Shown: piece after piece, positions 1 through 7,733 of the stretch
Layout: each line of letters begins with the position of its first letter
Numbering within the stretch: position 1 is the stretch's first letter
Origin: JAICNR01 sp035699465
Lineage (GTDB): Bacteria; Gemmatimonadota; Gemmatimonadetes; JACCXV01; JAHWKZ01
NCBI GenBank assembly: GCA_035699465.1
Contig: DASSPT010000065.1
Coordinates: 1 to 32,171, forward strand
Direction: 5' to 3'
Length of the DNA stretch: 32,171 bases
Made by a program: the position numbers and the translations under genes
Notes under the pieces: generated by a model
What the model saw: the letters and a program-made list of their open reading frames with translations, nothing else
Database searches by the model: none
What the model was told of the DNA's origin: nothing

Positions 1-3
1 CCG

Positions 4-1497
4 ATGAACGACGAGAGACAGACGAGCGGCGTGACCGCCGCGCCGGCGCCGGAGCGGGCGGCCGCGAAGCCGGCGGGGAACGTCGGCAAGGTCGTCCAGG
101 TGATCGGACCGGTGCTCGACGTGGAGTTCGAGACCGACCAGCTCCCCGAGATCAACACCGCCCTGCGGCTCGACTACGAGCCGGGAGAGGGTGAGGAGGG
201 CGAGTCCGTCCACGTCACCGCCGAGATCCAGCAGCATCTGGGGAGAAACCAGGTCCGCGCGGTGGCGATGTCGTCCACCGACGGGGTCGTGCGAGGCATG
301 GAGGTCCTCGACACCGGCGCGCCGATCTCGGTGCCGGTCGGGAACGAGACGCTGGGTCGGATCTTCAACGTGCTCGGCGAGCCGATCGACGAGCTGGGGC
401 CGGTGAAGACGACCGAGCGTCGCTCGATCCACCAGGATCCCCCGGCTTTCCCCGACCTCGAGCCCAAGACAGAGATCTTCGAGACCGGGATCAAGGTCGT
501 CGACCTCCTCGCCCCGTACGTCAAGGGCGGAAAGACCGGCCTCTTCGGCGGCGCCGGCGTCGGGAAGACCGTCATCATCATGGAGCTCATCCACAACATC
601 GCGACCGAGCACGGCGGGTACTCGGTGTTCTCGGGGATCGGCGAGCGGACCCGCGAGGGGAACGACCTGTGGCTCGAGATGAAGGAGTCGGGCGTGCTCG
701 AGCGCGCGGTCCTCTGCTACGGGCAGATGAACGAGCCACCCGGAGCGCGGCTCCGCGTGGGACTCTCGGGCCTCACGATGTGCGAGTACTTCCGCGATCA
801 GACCGGGACCGACGTCCTCTACTTCATCGACAACATCTTCCGCTTCACGCAGGCGGGCTCGGAGGTGTCGGCGCTCCTGGGCCGCATGCCGAGCGCGGTC
901 GGCTACCAGCCGACCCTCGGCACCGAGATGGGCGAGCTCCAGGAGCGGATCACGTCCACCAAGCGCGGCTCGATCACGTCGGTCCAGGCGATCTACGTGC
1001 CGGCCGACGACCTGACCGACCCCGCGCCGGCGACGGCCTTCAGCCACCTGGACGCCACGACCGTGCTCTCGCGGCAGATCGCGGAACTCGGCATCTACCC
1101 CGCCGTGGATCCGCTCGATTCGACCAGCCGCGTCCTCGACCCCAACTACATCGGCCAGGAGCACTACGACGTCTCCCGCCTCGTCCAGCGGATCCTCCAG
1201 CGCTACAAGGATCTCCAGGACATCATCGCGATCCTGGGGATGGACGAGCTGTCGGAGGAGGACAAGGAGCTGGTGGCGCGCGCGCGCCGGATCCAGCGCT
1301 TCCTGTCGCAGCCGTTCCACGTCGCCGAGCAGTTCACCGGAATGGCGGGCAAGTACGTCAAGCTCGAGGAGACGATCCGCTCGTTCCGCGAGGTGGCCGA
1401 GGGCAAGTGGGACCACCTGCCCGAGCAGGCGTTCTACATGGTCGGGACGATCGAGGAAGCCGCCGAGAAGGCGAAGCGGATCTCGGGCGAGGAGTAG
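4..1497 (+). CDS. atpD: ATP synthase F1 subunit beta
   Basis: Catalytic subunit of the F1 head, which makes or hydrolyses ATP on the cytoplasmic face of the membrane. The 497-residue product has the Walker A motif GGAGVGKT at 182-189, the GERTREGNDL catalytic loop at 213-222 (contains the catalytic Glu), Walker B VLYFIDN from 271, the LLGRMPSAVGYQPTL signature near 291-305 and a DELSEED motif near 414. An Ala/Pro-rich extension of about 26 residues precedes the usual start of the beta-barrel domain (GKVVQVIGPVLDVEF), so the true start could be slightly internal; the ribosome binding site is outside the window. atpC follows after 2 bases. The alpha and gamma genes are not directly downstream, consistent with the split ATP synthase operon of several phyla, but the upstream side cannot be seen. 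Confidence 0.98.
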   Translation: MNDERQTSGVTAAPAPERAAAKPAGNVGKVVQVIGPVLDVEFETDQLPEINTALRLDYEPGEGEEGESVHVTAEIQQHLGRNQVRAVAMSSTDGVVRGMEVLDTGAPISVPVGNETLGRIFNVLGEPIDELGPVKTTERRSIHQDPPAFPDLEPKTEIFETGIKVVDLLAPYVKGGKTGLFGGAGVGKTVIIMELIHNIATEHGGYSVFSGIGERTREGNDLWLEMKESGVLERAVLCYGQMNEPPGARLRVGLSGLTMCEYFRDQTGTDVLYFIDNIFRFTQAGSEVSALLGRMPSAVGYQPTLGTEMGELQERITSTKRGSITSVQAIYVPADDLTDPAPATAFSHLDATTVLSRQIAELGIYPAVDPLDSTSRVLDPNYIGQEHYDVSRLVQRILQRYKDLQDIIAILGMDELSEEDKELVARARRIQRFLSQPFHVAEQFTGMAGKYVKLEETIRSFREVAEGKWDHLPEQAFYMVGTIEEAAEKAKRISGEE

Positions 1498-1499
1498 CG

Positions 1500-1922
1500 A
1501 TGGCCTCGCCCACCCGCGCCGCCGGCGAGAAGCAGCTCGAGGTCCGGATCATCACGCCCGAGCGGGTCGCCTTCCAGGAGAAGGTCGACGCGGTCGTCGC
1601 GACGGCCTACGACGGGGAGCTCGGCATCCTGCCCGGTCACGCGCCGATGATGGTCGTCCTCGGGATCGGGGAGCTCCGGGTGCGGATCGGGGACCGGTTC
1701 GAGTGGTTCGCGATCGGCGAGGGGTTCCTGCACGTGGCGGACGACGTCGTCACCGTGCTGACGCCCTTCGCGGAGGCGGCCCGGGAGGTCGACGTCGAGG
1801 CGGCCCGGCGGCTGGAGATCACCGCCGCCGAGAACCCGCTTCTCCAGGGGACGATCCTCGGCGAGGAGCAGCGAAAACGCCTCGCCAAGCTCCGCGAGCG
1901 GGTGGCCGCCAAGGCCCGCTGA
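1500..1922 (+). CDS. atpC: ATP synthase F1 subunit epsilon
   Basis: Epsilon subunit of the F1 central stalk, coupling rotation to catalysis and acting as an intrinsic ATPase inhibitor. The 140-residue product has the N-terminal beta-sandwich hallmarks: LEVRIITPERVAFQEKVDAV, then the conserved DGELGILPGHAPM at about 38-50, then a short helical C-terminus (AARRLEITAAENPL and a basic helix ending RVAAKAR). The ATG is 2 bases after the atpD stop, so the two genes are co-transcribed and probably translationally coupled. Length is normal for the family. Confidence 0.96.
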   Translation: MASPTRAAGEKQLEVRIITPERVAFQEKVDAVVATAYDGELGILPGHAPMMVVLGIGELRVRIGDRFEWFAIGEGFLHVADDVVTVLTPFAEAAREVDVEAARRLEITAAENPLLQGTILGEEQRKRLAKLRERVAAKAR

Positions 1923-2170
1923 GGGCCGCCACCTCTCCATCCACCGCCGTCCACAGACTTCCCACAGGCCCATTTCGTCCCGGGAGCCTTCGTTTCCGGC
2001 GTCTCCGGCGTCCCGTTTCGACCGCTCGGGCCCGGATGTGGACAACTGTGGACAAATCCGGGCGGCGCCTCGGCAATATCATGTAAGTCGTTGCAATAAC
2101 ATGACTTGTACTGCACGGCCTCGGAATCGACATACAAACGGCCATGCACATTTCTTCCGTTGGCGCGAAG
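1923..2170. other. Intergenic DnaA-box cluster with AT-rich patch
   Basis: No gene is seen between the convergent atpC and bactofilin genes. Two perfect copies of TTGTCCACA lie in tandem on the minus strand at 2037-2045 and 2047-2055, one helical turn apart; this differs from the E. coli consensus TTATCCACA by one base. Weaker box-like sites ending in CCACA occur at 1947-1955 and 1958-1966. A locally AT-rich stretch (about 2073-2112) with CATG-centred repeats follows a GC-rich spacer. The layout resembles an origin sub-module or a DnaA-titrating site. A weak hairpin (2112-2120 with 2140-2148, one mismatch) followed by ATTTCTT might serve as a terminator for atpC, but that is uncertain. Confidence 0.55.
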
Positions 2171-2602
2171 CTATTTCGCGAGCGAGCGCACCATCGTTCC
2201 GTCGTTTCGTCCGGCGTCCATGGAGGCCGGCTCGACCCTCAGGAGCGCCTCGTCGGCCTCCGTCAACTCCATCCGGCACTGCCCCTGAAACCACACCCCC
2301 GGCTCGATCACGAACGAGCGGGTCAGGACGTCGCCGTCCATCCGGGCCCCCTTCTGGAGCTCGACCCGCTCGGTCCCGATCACCTCGCCCTCCACCTTGC
2401 CGATGACGACCACCTGACGGCCCCGCGCCCGGCCCGTGAACGAGCCGCTCTGCCCTATGATCAGCGTGTCGCCCACCTCGAGCGTCCCCTGGAACGCGCC
2501 GTCCAGGCGCAGCGTCCCCTCCACGCGCGCGGTCCCCTGACAGTCCACCCCTGCACCGAGCAGGGAATCCAGTCCGTTCGAATGCCCTTCCCTACGGGCC
2601 AT
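2171..2602 (-). CDS. Bactofilin (polymer-forming cytoskeletal protein)
   Basis: Bactofilins (DUF583) form right-handed beta-helices that polymerise without nucleotides and scaffold cell-wall enzymes or ParABS components at the membrane. The 143-residue product shows the typical repeating short beta-strand pattern: VEGTLRLDGAFQGTLEVGDTLIIGQSGSFTGRARG and onwards through KVEGEVIG and KGARMDGDVL. The ATG at 2602 is chosen because a strong GGAGG sits 4 bases upstream. An in-frame ATG at 2626 would overlap the M23 stop as ATGA but has no ribosome binding site. It is the last gene of the rpmH-to-bactofilin minus-strand block, directly after a membrane-anchored M23 peptidase, a pairing known from helical and stalked bacteria. 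No individual gene name can be assigned. Confidence 0.93.
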   Translation of the reverse strand: MARREGHSNGLDSLLGAGVDCQGTARVEGTLRLDGAFQGTLEVGDTLIIGQSGSFTGRARGRQVVVIGKVEGEVIGTERVELQKGARMDGDVLTRSFVIEPGVWFQGQCRMELTEADEALLRVEPASMDAGRNDGTMVRSLAK

Positions 2603-2622
2603 CCGGCCTCCAGGCTGAAGGT

Positions 2623-3405
2623 TCATCGTAGATAGGGCGCCGGGTCGATCGCCCGGCCGTCCCGGCGGATCTCGTAGTGGAGGTGCGGGGCGGTGGATCG
2701 GCCGCTGTTGCCGCTGTAGGCGATCGGCTGGCCTCTCGCGACCCGCTCCCCCCTCTCCACCAGCAGCACGGCGTTGTGCCCGTACATCGTCTCGATCCCG
2801 CCACCGTGCGCGACGACCACGTAGTGGCCGTAGACGGGATCGCTGTCGGCGGACGCCACCAGCCCCCGCGCCGTCGCCAGGACGGGCGTGTGGACGGGGA
2901 CGGCGATGTCGACCCCCGGGTGACCGCCCTCCTCGCCGAACCCGGCCGTTTCGAACCCCTTGAGAGAAAGGGGCCAGCCCGATGGCACGCTGTCGGGCGC
3001 TTCGGTCGCCCGGCCCGGAGCCGGCTCCCCCGGCGCGGCGATCCCACGGCCCTCGGGACCGGGCTCCTCGCCCGTCTCCGCCGGCCGGGACCCCGCCACG
3101 TCGGGAGGCAGGCCCGCCATCTCGCGGATCTGCGCGTAGGCCCGCTCGGTCCGCTCCAGGTTCTGGGCGATCTCGTCCACCTTGGCGTTCTCGACCTCCA
3201 GCCGGGCGTTCTCGCGCTCCAGGAGGGTGGCCTGGGTGGCCCGGGAGGCGACCCGGCCGTAGCTCAGGACCGCCAGCGCCACGGCGATCACGAGAACTCC
3301 GGCCACCGCCATCCCGGCCTTGAGCAGGCGGTAGGAGACCCGCAACCGCCGGACATTCTTCTCGTCGTGGGGGACGACCAGGACGGTGAGGAACCTGTCC
3401 TTCAC
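2623..3405 (-). CDS. Membrane-anchored M23 (LytM-type) peptidoglycan endopeptidase
   Basis: Predicted periplasmic endopeptidase acting on peptidoglycan cross-links. The 260-residue product has a short basic cytoplasmic tail (1-28), one transmembrane segment (about 30-49), a coiled coil (about 58-95), a Pro/Gly/Glu-rich linker (100-145) and a C-terminal LytM domain. Zinc and catalytic residues are intact: H162 and D166 in HPGVD, H210 in MYGH, and H241/H243 in the HLHYE motif. Translation starts with GTG at 3405, overlapping the parB stop as GTGA. Its position between parB and a bactofilin gene suggests that its cytoplasmic tail docks on the bactofilin polymer to localise wall remodelling; that role is inferred from studied bactofilin-M23 pairs. 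Confidence 0.92.
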   Translation of the reverse strand: MKDRFLTVLVVPHDEKNVRRLRVSYRLLKAGMAVAGVLVIAVALAVLSYGRVASRATQATLLERENARLEVENAKVDEIAQNLERTERAYAQIREMAGLPPDVAGSRPAETGEEPGPEGRGIAAPGEPAPGRATEAPDSVPSGWPLSLKGFETAGFGEEGGHPGVDIAVPVHTPVLATARGLVASADSDPVYGHYVVVAHGGGIETMYGHNAVLLVERGERVARGQPIAYSGNSGRSTAPHLHYEIRRDGRAIDPAPYLR

Positions 3406-4271
3406 CGCCGCGCGGCCAGCAGCCGCTCGACCAGACCCTCGAAGTCGTCGAGGGAGGTGTACGTGATCTCTATCCGACCCTTCCCGCGCGCCCCCGGCCT
3501 GACCGTCACCCGTGTGCCGAGCGCCCGCTGGAGGTCCTCCTCGATCCGCCGGCGCTCGAGCTCCGCGCTCCGCGAGGTCTCCGCCGGCTCCCCGGGACTC
3601 CGGTTCTCCCGCTTCACCCTGCGTTCCAGTTGCCGCACGGACAGCCCGCGGTCCGCCGCCTCCCGTGCCAGCTCGGGCATCCGGCGCCGGTTCTCGAGAC
3701 CGAGGAGCGCCCGCCCGTGTCCCGCCGTCAGGCGGCCCTGGCGCACCATCGACTGGACCTGATCGGGGAGGTCCAGGAGCCGCAGCGCGTTCGTCACCGC
3801 GGGGCGGCTCCGCCCCAGATGCTCGGCGAGCTCGGCCTGAGTCGCGCCGAACTCGTCGATCAGCCGCCGGTAGCCCGTGGCCTCCTCGATGGCGTCCAGG
3901 TCCTCGCGCTGGAGGTTCTCGATGAGCGCGATCTCCAGGAGCTCGCGCTCGTCCACCTCGCGAACGACGACCGGCACGGTCGCGAGGCCCGCCTGCTGGG
4001 CCGCCCGCCAGCGGCGCTCGCCGCTGACCAGCTCCCACCGGCCGTCACGGGCGGGGGTCACGATAAGCGGTTGCAGCACACCCTTCTGCGCGATGGACGC
4101 GGTCAGGTCGGCGAGCGCCTCCGGCTCGAAGGTGTGGCGGGGCTGGAACCGGTTGGGGGAGATCCTGGCCACCGGTACCTCTGTCACTCCGGAGCCCGTG
4201 CCGGACGCGACGGCCTGCTCGCCGAGCAGGGCGCCGAGACCTTTGCCTAGCCGTTTTCTGGGGGTCGGCAT
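3402..4271 (-). CDS. parB: Chromosome partitioning protein ParB (CTPase clamp)
   Basis: ParB binds parS, loads as a CTP-dependent sliding clamp and activates ParA for origin segregation. The 289-residue product begins with the ParA-stimulating LGKGLGALLG sequence (8-17), then the N-terminal CTP-binding domain with GERRWRA at 84-90 and ENLQRED at 118-124, a helix-turn-helix (about 144-166, SRPAVTNALRLLDLP) and a C-terminal dimerisation segment. The start at 4271 gives the expected N-terminus and overlaps the end of parA by 25 bases. It is followed with a GTGA overlap by the M23 gene, so partitioning and wall-scaffold genes share an operon. Confidence 0.97.
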   Translation of the reverse strand: MPTPRKRLGKGLGALLGEQAVASGTGSGVTEVPVARISPNRFQPRHTFEPEALADLTASIAQKGVLQPLIVTPARDGRWELVSGERRWRAAQQAGLATVPVVVREVDERELLEIALIENLQREDLDAIEEATGYRRLIDEFGATQAELAEHLGRSRPAVTNALRLLDLPDQVQSMVRQGRLTAGHGRALLGLENRRRMPELAREAADRGLSVRQLERRVKRENRSPGEPAETSRSAELERRRIEEDLQRALGTRVTVRPGARGKGRIEITYTSLDDFEGLVERLLAARR

Positions 4272-5281
4272 CGTTCGATCAGCTCCTCCGCGAGCTTCAT
4301 GTAGCTCACCGCGCCGGCGGACAGGATGTCGTACAGGATGACGGGCTGGCCGAAGCTCGGCGCTTCCGAGAGACGCACGTTCCGTGGGATGACGGTACTG
4401 TACACTTTTTCCCCGAAGTACTCAACGGCCTCCTCCTCCACCTGGCGGGCGAGGTTCAGGCGCTGGTCGTACATGGTCAGGACCACGCCCTCGATGGCGA
4501 GCCCCGGGTTGAGGCTCTTCTGAACGATCCGGATCGTGCCCAGGAGCTGGGAGAGCCCCTCGAGGGCGTAGTACTCGCACTGGATGGGGATCAGGACGGA
4601 GCCCACGGCCGTCAACGCGTTGACGGTCAGGAGCCCGAGGCTCGGCGGACAATCCACGAGCACGAACTCGTACTCCTCGATCTGCCCCTCGAGGGCGGAG
4701 GAGAGGCGGTGCTCTCGTCCGATGATGCTGACGAGCTCGATCTCGGCGCCGAAGAGGTCCACAGTCGCGGGCAGGATGTCGAGATACGGGACGGCGGTGG
4801 GAATCACGGCCGACCGGATTGGCTCCCCTCCGACGAGGACGTCGTAGACGTTCGCGTCGAGCGCGCCCTTGTCGACTCCCAGTCCGCTGGTGGCGTTCCC
4901 CTGAGGGTCGAGATCGATCAGGAGCGTCCGGCGCTCCGCGACGGCGAGACAGGCCGCGAGGTTGACCGCGGTGGTCGTCTTCCCCACTCCGCCTTTCTGA
5001 TTGACGATCCCGATCACGCGGGTCCGGCGCTCCGTGGCGGCCCGGGCCGTGGGAGCGGAAGCGGCGCCCGTGCGAGGGCGTTTGCGTTTTTTCCGCCCGC
5101 GCCGCACCGTATCCGGCGGTTCCGATGTTTCACGTGAAACATCCCTGCCGCCGGGGGCCGGGCGCTCGATGTCCTGCAGGGAAACCGGAGGATCCTCCGC
5201 GAAGGCCCGCTGAAGCTCCCGCTCGAGCCGTTCTCGCGCCGCCCGAACGTCGCCGGGTGTCGGAGATTCCGCGTGGATCAT
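4247..5281 (-). CDS. parA: Chromosome partitioning ATPase ParA (Soj)
   Basis: Walker-type ATPase that binds nucleoid DNA when ATP-bound and moves ParB-parS complexes. The 344-residue product has the deviant Walker A KGGVGKTTT at 96-104, a LLIDLDPQGNATSGLG segment and VLVDCPPSLG (Walker B). The first ~85 residues are an extension not seen in minimal Soj proteins; it is charged, contains a basic run RRGRKKRKRPR (60-70), and residues DVSRETS (47-53) are encoded by the parS site itself. The ATG at 5281 is preferred by similarity reasoning; an in-frame GTG at 5371 would add 30 residues, and neither has a clear ribosome binding site. mnmE, mnmG and rsmG, often found between yidC and parA, are absent here. 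Confidence 0.95.
   Translation of the reverse strand: MIHAESPTPGDVRAARERLERELQRAFAEDPPVSLQDIERPAPGGRDVSRETSEPPDTVRRGRKKRKRPRTGAASAPTARAATERRTRVIGIVNQKGGVGKTTTAVNLAACLAVAERRTLLIDLDPQGNATSGLGVDKGALDANVYDVLVGGEPIRSAVIPTAVPYLDILPATVDLFGAEIELVSIIGREHRLSSALEGQIEEYEFVLVDCPPSLGLLTVNALTAVGSVLIPIQCEYYALEGLSQLLGTIRIVQKSLNPGLAIEGVVLTMYDQRLNLARQVEEEAVEYFGEKVYSTVIPRNVRLSEAPSFGQPVILYDILSAGAVSYMKLAEELIERCRPPENG
5124..5143. promoter_or_regulatory. parS: parS centromere site
   Basis: Positions 5126-5141 read TGTTTCACGTGAAACA, an exact match to the canonical bacterial parS palindrome; the symmetry extends to a perfect 20-bp palindrome at 5124-5143. It is the loading site for ParB. It lies inside the parA coding sequence, where it encodes DVSRETS in the N-terminal extension, about 4.5 kb from the candidate oriC. 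I found no other copy in the window by eye. Confidence 0.95.
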
Positions 5282-5367
5282 CAACGGATTGTGATCAAGA
5301 AGTCGGCCCTGGGAATCCGTTCGAGTTCGTACTGTTTTCCTCGCGACGTCCCAATGTTGTCGCTCCC

Positions 5368-5425
5368 CCACCCGCCGGCAAGCGGAAGCGTCGCGATCGT
5401 CACCCTTCCGCTGGCTGGGGGGTGG
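5368..5425. repeat. Imperfect inverted repeat over the yidC stop codon
   Basis: Arms 5368-5388 and 5405-5425 are complementary at 18 of 21 positions, and one of the three mismatches is a possible G-U pair. The 16-base loop contains the yidC stop codon (5400-5402). The right arm encodes the last residues of YidC (ATPQPAEG). No T-run follows on the minus strand, so it is not a classical intrinsic terminator; it may attenuate, protect the mRNA 3' end, or be a degenerate palindromic repeat. It sits in the 118-base gap between yidC and the preferred parA start. Confidence 0.6.
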
Positions 5426-7106
5426 CGGCGGGCTCGACCCCTCGCCGCAGCATCCACTGCTGCACGAACGTGAGCACGTTCGAGACCGTGTAGTAGAGGA
5501 CGAGGCCCGCGGCCAGGTTCAGGAACACGAACGTCAGGACGACCGGCATCACGTACGTCATGGCCGCCATCTTGGGGTCCGTCTGAGTCATCTTCGACGA
5601 CACGAACATCGTCAGCCCCATCAGGATCGGCAGGATGTACCAGGGATCGGGCTGCGAGAGGTCCGGCAGCCAGAGGAACGGTTGGCCGCGGAACTCGATC
5701 GTCCCCTGGAAGACGAAGAACAGCGCGAACAGGATCGGCATGGGGATCAGGTTCGGCAGGCATCCCCCGAGCGGGTTGACCTTCTTCTCCCGGTACAGCC
5801 GCATCGTCTCCTGCTGCATCCGCTGAGGGTCGCTCTTGTACCGTTCGCGGAGGCGCTGGATCTCCGGCTGGATCTTCTGCATCGCCTGGATCGAGCGGAA
5901 CGACTTCGTGGTCAGCGGCCACATCGCGAGCCGCACGAGCACGCCGAACAGGATGAGCACGAGCCCGTAGTCGGGCACGAACCGGTGGAGCCAGAGCATC
6001 GCCACCACGATCGCCTTGGCGAACGGCGTGATCATCCAGCGGATCCAGGACCACCCGTACTGGTTCACGTCGTCGAGGCCGTCGTTCAGCGCCGCCAGCC
6101 GCCGGTATTCCTGCGGTCCCAGGTACAGGCGGTACGCGCCCGAGCCGGAACCGACCGGGCTTCGGACCGCGACGTCCACGCGCGGCAGGCTGTCGTCCGT
6201 CGCGCCGGCCACTTCGACGGCGCTCAGCATCCCTTCCGGGGGAGCCAGGAGGACCGCGAGAAAGTACTTGTTCTTGAGGCCGGCCCAATCGACCCGGCCG
6301 CCCCGCGCGATCCGCTCCTCTTCGACGTCGCCCGCGTCGAAGGAGACGATCTCGCCGTCGATCCTGCCGACGGCGCGTAACTGCCCGTAGTCCTCGTTGG
6401 GGTTCTTCTCGTTCGTCCGGAGCCGCGGACCCAGAACGGTCACCAGCACGCCGTCGCCCACACCCCGGAGCTCCAGACGGTAGTCGACGACATAGTCGTC
6501 GGGATCGAAGCGATAGCTCTGCTCGATCCGGCGGCCCCCCGATTCGTGGGCGAAGGTGACCTCCCGGGGCTCGTCTCCGGCCGCGAGGACGATCCTGCCG
6601 TCGCTGGGCTGGAACGTCAGCGAGTCGATCGCGAGCCGCCGGTCCCCGATCTCGACCGTGCGAGCGAGAAAGGCCGCCCCCTCCGGCACCAGGCGGACGG
6701 ACCCCTCCCCCTGGTACGACTCGTAGCGGAGGAGCTCGACCTGCCGGACCACCGCGCCTCGAGGGTCGAGCGTCATCCGGTACAGGGGGGTCTCGACCGT
6801 CACGCTCGGAGGAGTCGCCCCCCCCGGGAGGAGCTCGTTCGCGAACGGATCCGGCGGTGCGGGGGCAGAGTCCACGCGGGTCCCGGCCGTGTCGTCCGCG
6901 GCGGCGGCAGGGAGGGTGGTGTCGACCGGGGCCGCGACGGTCCGGGCGGTGTCCGGGGCGGCGGGGGCCGCTCCTTCCGTCACAACTGCGGTTGTATCCT
7001 GCACGCCGGCGTCGGCGGGGGGCTGCATGCGGCCGTACCACCACTGGCTGGCCACCAGGACGAGGGCCATCAGCAGGAACGCGAGGAGCACTCGACGCTG
7101 TTCCAT
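5400..7106 (-). CDS. yidC: Membrane protein insertase YidC
   Basis: Inserts proteins into the inner membrane alone or with SecYEG. The 568-residue product has the diderm-type layout: an N-terminal transmembrane helix (about 6-24), a low-complexity Pro/Ala/Thr stretch, a large periplasmic beta-supersandwich domain (about 80-340), and the conserved insertase core with VRLAMWPLTTKSFRSIQAMQ (contains the groove Arg) followed by a charged cytoplasmic hairpin and further membrane helices. The large periplasmic domain supports a Gram-negative-type envelope. The start is 5 bases after the yidD stop. The C-terminus ends within the inverted repeat at 5405-5425. Confidence 0.97.
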   Translation of the reverse strand: MEQRRVLLAFLLMALVLVASQWWYGRMQPPADAGVQDTTAVVTEGAAPAAPDTARTVAAPVDTTLPAAAADDTAGTRVDSAPAPPDPFANELLPGGATPPSVTVETPLYRMTLDPRGAVVRQVELLRYESYQGEGSVRLVPEGAAFLARTVEIGDRRLAIDSLTFQPSDGRIVLAAGDEPREVTFAHESGGRRIEQSYRFDPDDYVVDYRLELRGVGDGVLVTVLGPRLRTNEKNPNEDYGQLRAVGRIDGEIVSFDAGDVEEERIARGGRVDWAGLKNKYFLAVLLAPPEGMLSAVEVAGATDDSLPRVDVAVRSPVGSGSGAYRLYLGPQEYRRLAALNDGLDDVNQYGWSWIRWMITPFAKAIVVAMLWLHRFVPDYGLVLILFGVLVRLAMWPLTTKSFRSIQAMQKIQPEIQRLRERYKSDPQRMQQETMRLYREKKVNPLGGCLPNLIPMPILFALFFVFQGTIEFRGQPFLWLPDLSQPDPWYILPILMGLTMFVSSKMTQTDPKMAAMTYVMPVVLTFVFLNLAAGLVLYYTVSNVLTFVQQWMLRRGVEPAATPQPAEG

Positions 7107-7111
7107 CGCCC

Positions 7112-7360
7112 TCAGCTCCTGGCGGGACGGCGACGCGTCCCGGCGGGTGCCCGCGGCGGCACCGGATCGAAGCCGCCCTCGTGCCAGGGGTGGCAGCGGC
7201 CGATTCGGCGGGCCGCCAGGATCGACCCCTTCAGGGACCCGTGGATCCGGATCGCCTCGATCGCGTACCGGGAGCAGGTGGGGTGGTACCGGCAGGTCGG
7301 CGGCGCCCAGGACGTGAGCAGCTGGTAGAGGCGGATCGCCGCCACGAGCAGGCTTCTCAC
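7112..7360 (-). CDS. yidD: Membrane protein insertion efficiency factor YidD
   Basis: Small amphipathic membrane-associated protein that assists YidC-dependent insertion. The 82-residue product shows the family signature CRYHPTCSRYAIEAI (23-37) followed by RRIGRCHPWHEGGFDPVP (51-68). The start is GTG at 7360, overlapping the rnpA stop as GTGA. The frame stays open far upstream but that part is only the reverse of rnpA coding in another frame. Length is normal for the family. Confidence 0.95.
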   Translation of the reverse strand: MRSLLVAAIRLYQLLTSWAPPTCRYHPTCSRYAIEAIRIHGSLKGSILAARRIGRCHPWHEGGFDPVPPRAPAGTRRRPARS

Positions 7361-7695
7361 CTGGGCTCCGTCTCGTCGACGAGCGCGTTCAGCGCCGCCC
7401 TCAGCTCGGCATGGCTCAGGTCGTAGGCGGCGGGGCGCGTCCGCACGAGCCAGTCCTCCATCTCGCCCCGCGGCAGCAGGATCTCCCGCATCAGCTCCTT
7501 GATCCGGCGTCGGAGCCGGTTCCGCTCGACCCCCGTGCGCCCGTGCTTGGGCGTGATGCACGTGGCGCGGGCGAGCGGACCGGCGGCCGGCCGACGATAC
7601 AGCTCGAGAGCCGGGCCGCGCGCTCGCCCGCCCCCGAGGAGCGCCGCGATCTCGCGGCGCGTCGTGATCCGACGCTCGCGCGGAAGCTGCCCCAC
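7357..7695 (-). CDS. rnpA: Ribonuclease P protein component
   Basis: Protein subunit of RNase P, which helps the catalytic RNA remove 5' leaders from pre-tRNAs. The 112-residue product begins MGQLPRERRITTRREIAALL, typical of RnpA, and contains the conserved RNR motif in GVERNRLRRRIKELMREI (R58-N59-R60). The start is GTG at 7695: there is no ATG or GTG in this frame between the rpmH stop and this point, and an AAAGG lies 14 bases upstream. The gap to rpmH is 38 bases. It is coupled to yidD by a 4-base overlap. The open frame upstream overlaps rpmH and is not coding. Confidence 0.93.
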   Translation of the reverse strand: MGQLPRERRITTRREIAALLGGGRARGPALELYRRPAAGPLARATCITPKHGRTGVERNRLRRRIKELMREILLPRGEMEDWLVRTRPAAYDLSHAELRAALNALVDETEPR

Positions 7696-7733
7696 GGGCC
7701 GGGTACGAACCTTTGTGGAGGTGGAGCGCCGGA

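Noticed and set aside
2112..2148. Possible intrinsic terminator after atpC
   Set aside because: The stem has a mismatch and a 19-base loop, and the T-tract is interrupted; mentioned only as a weak option.
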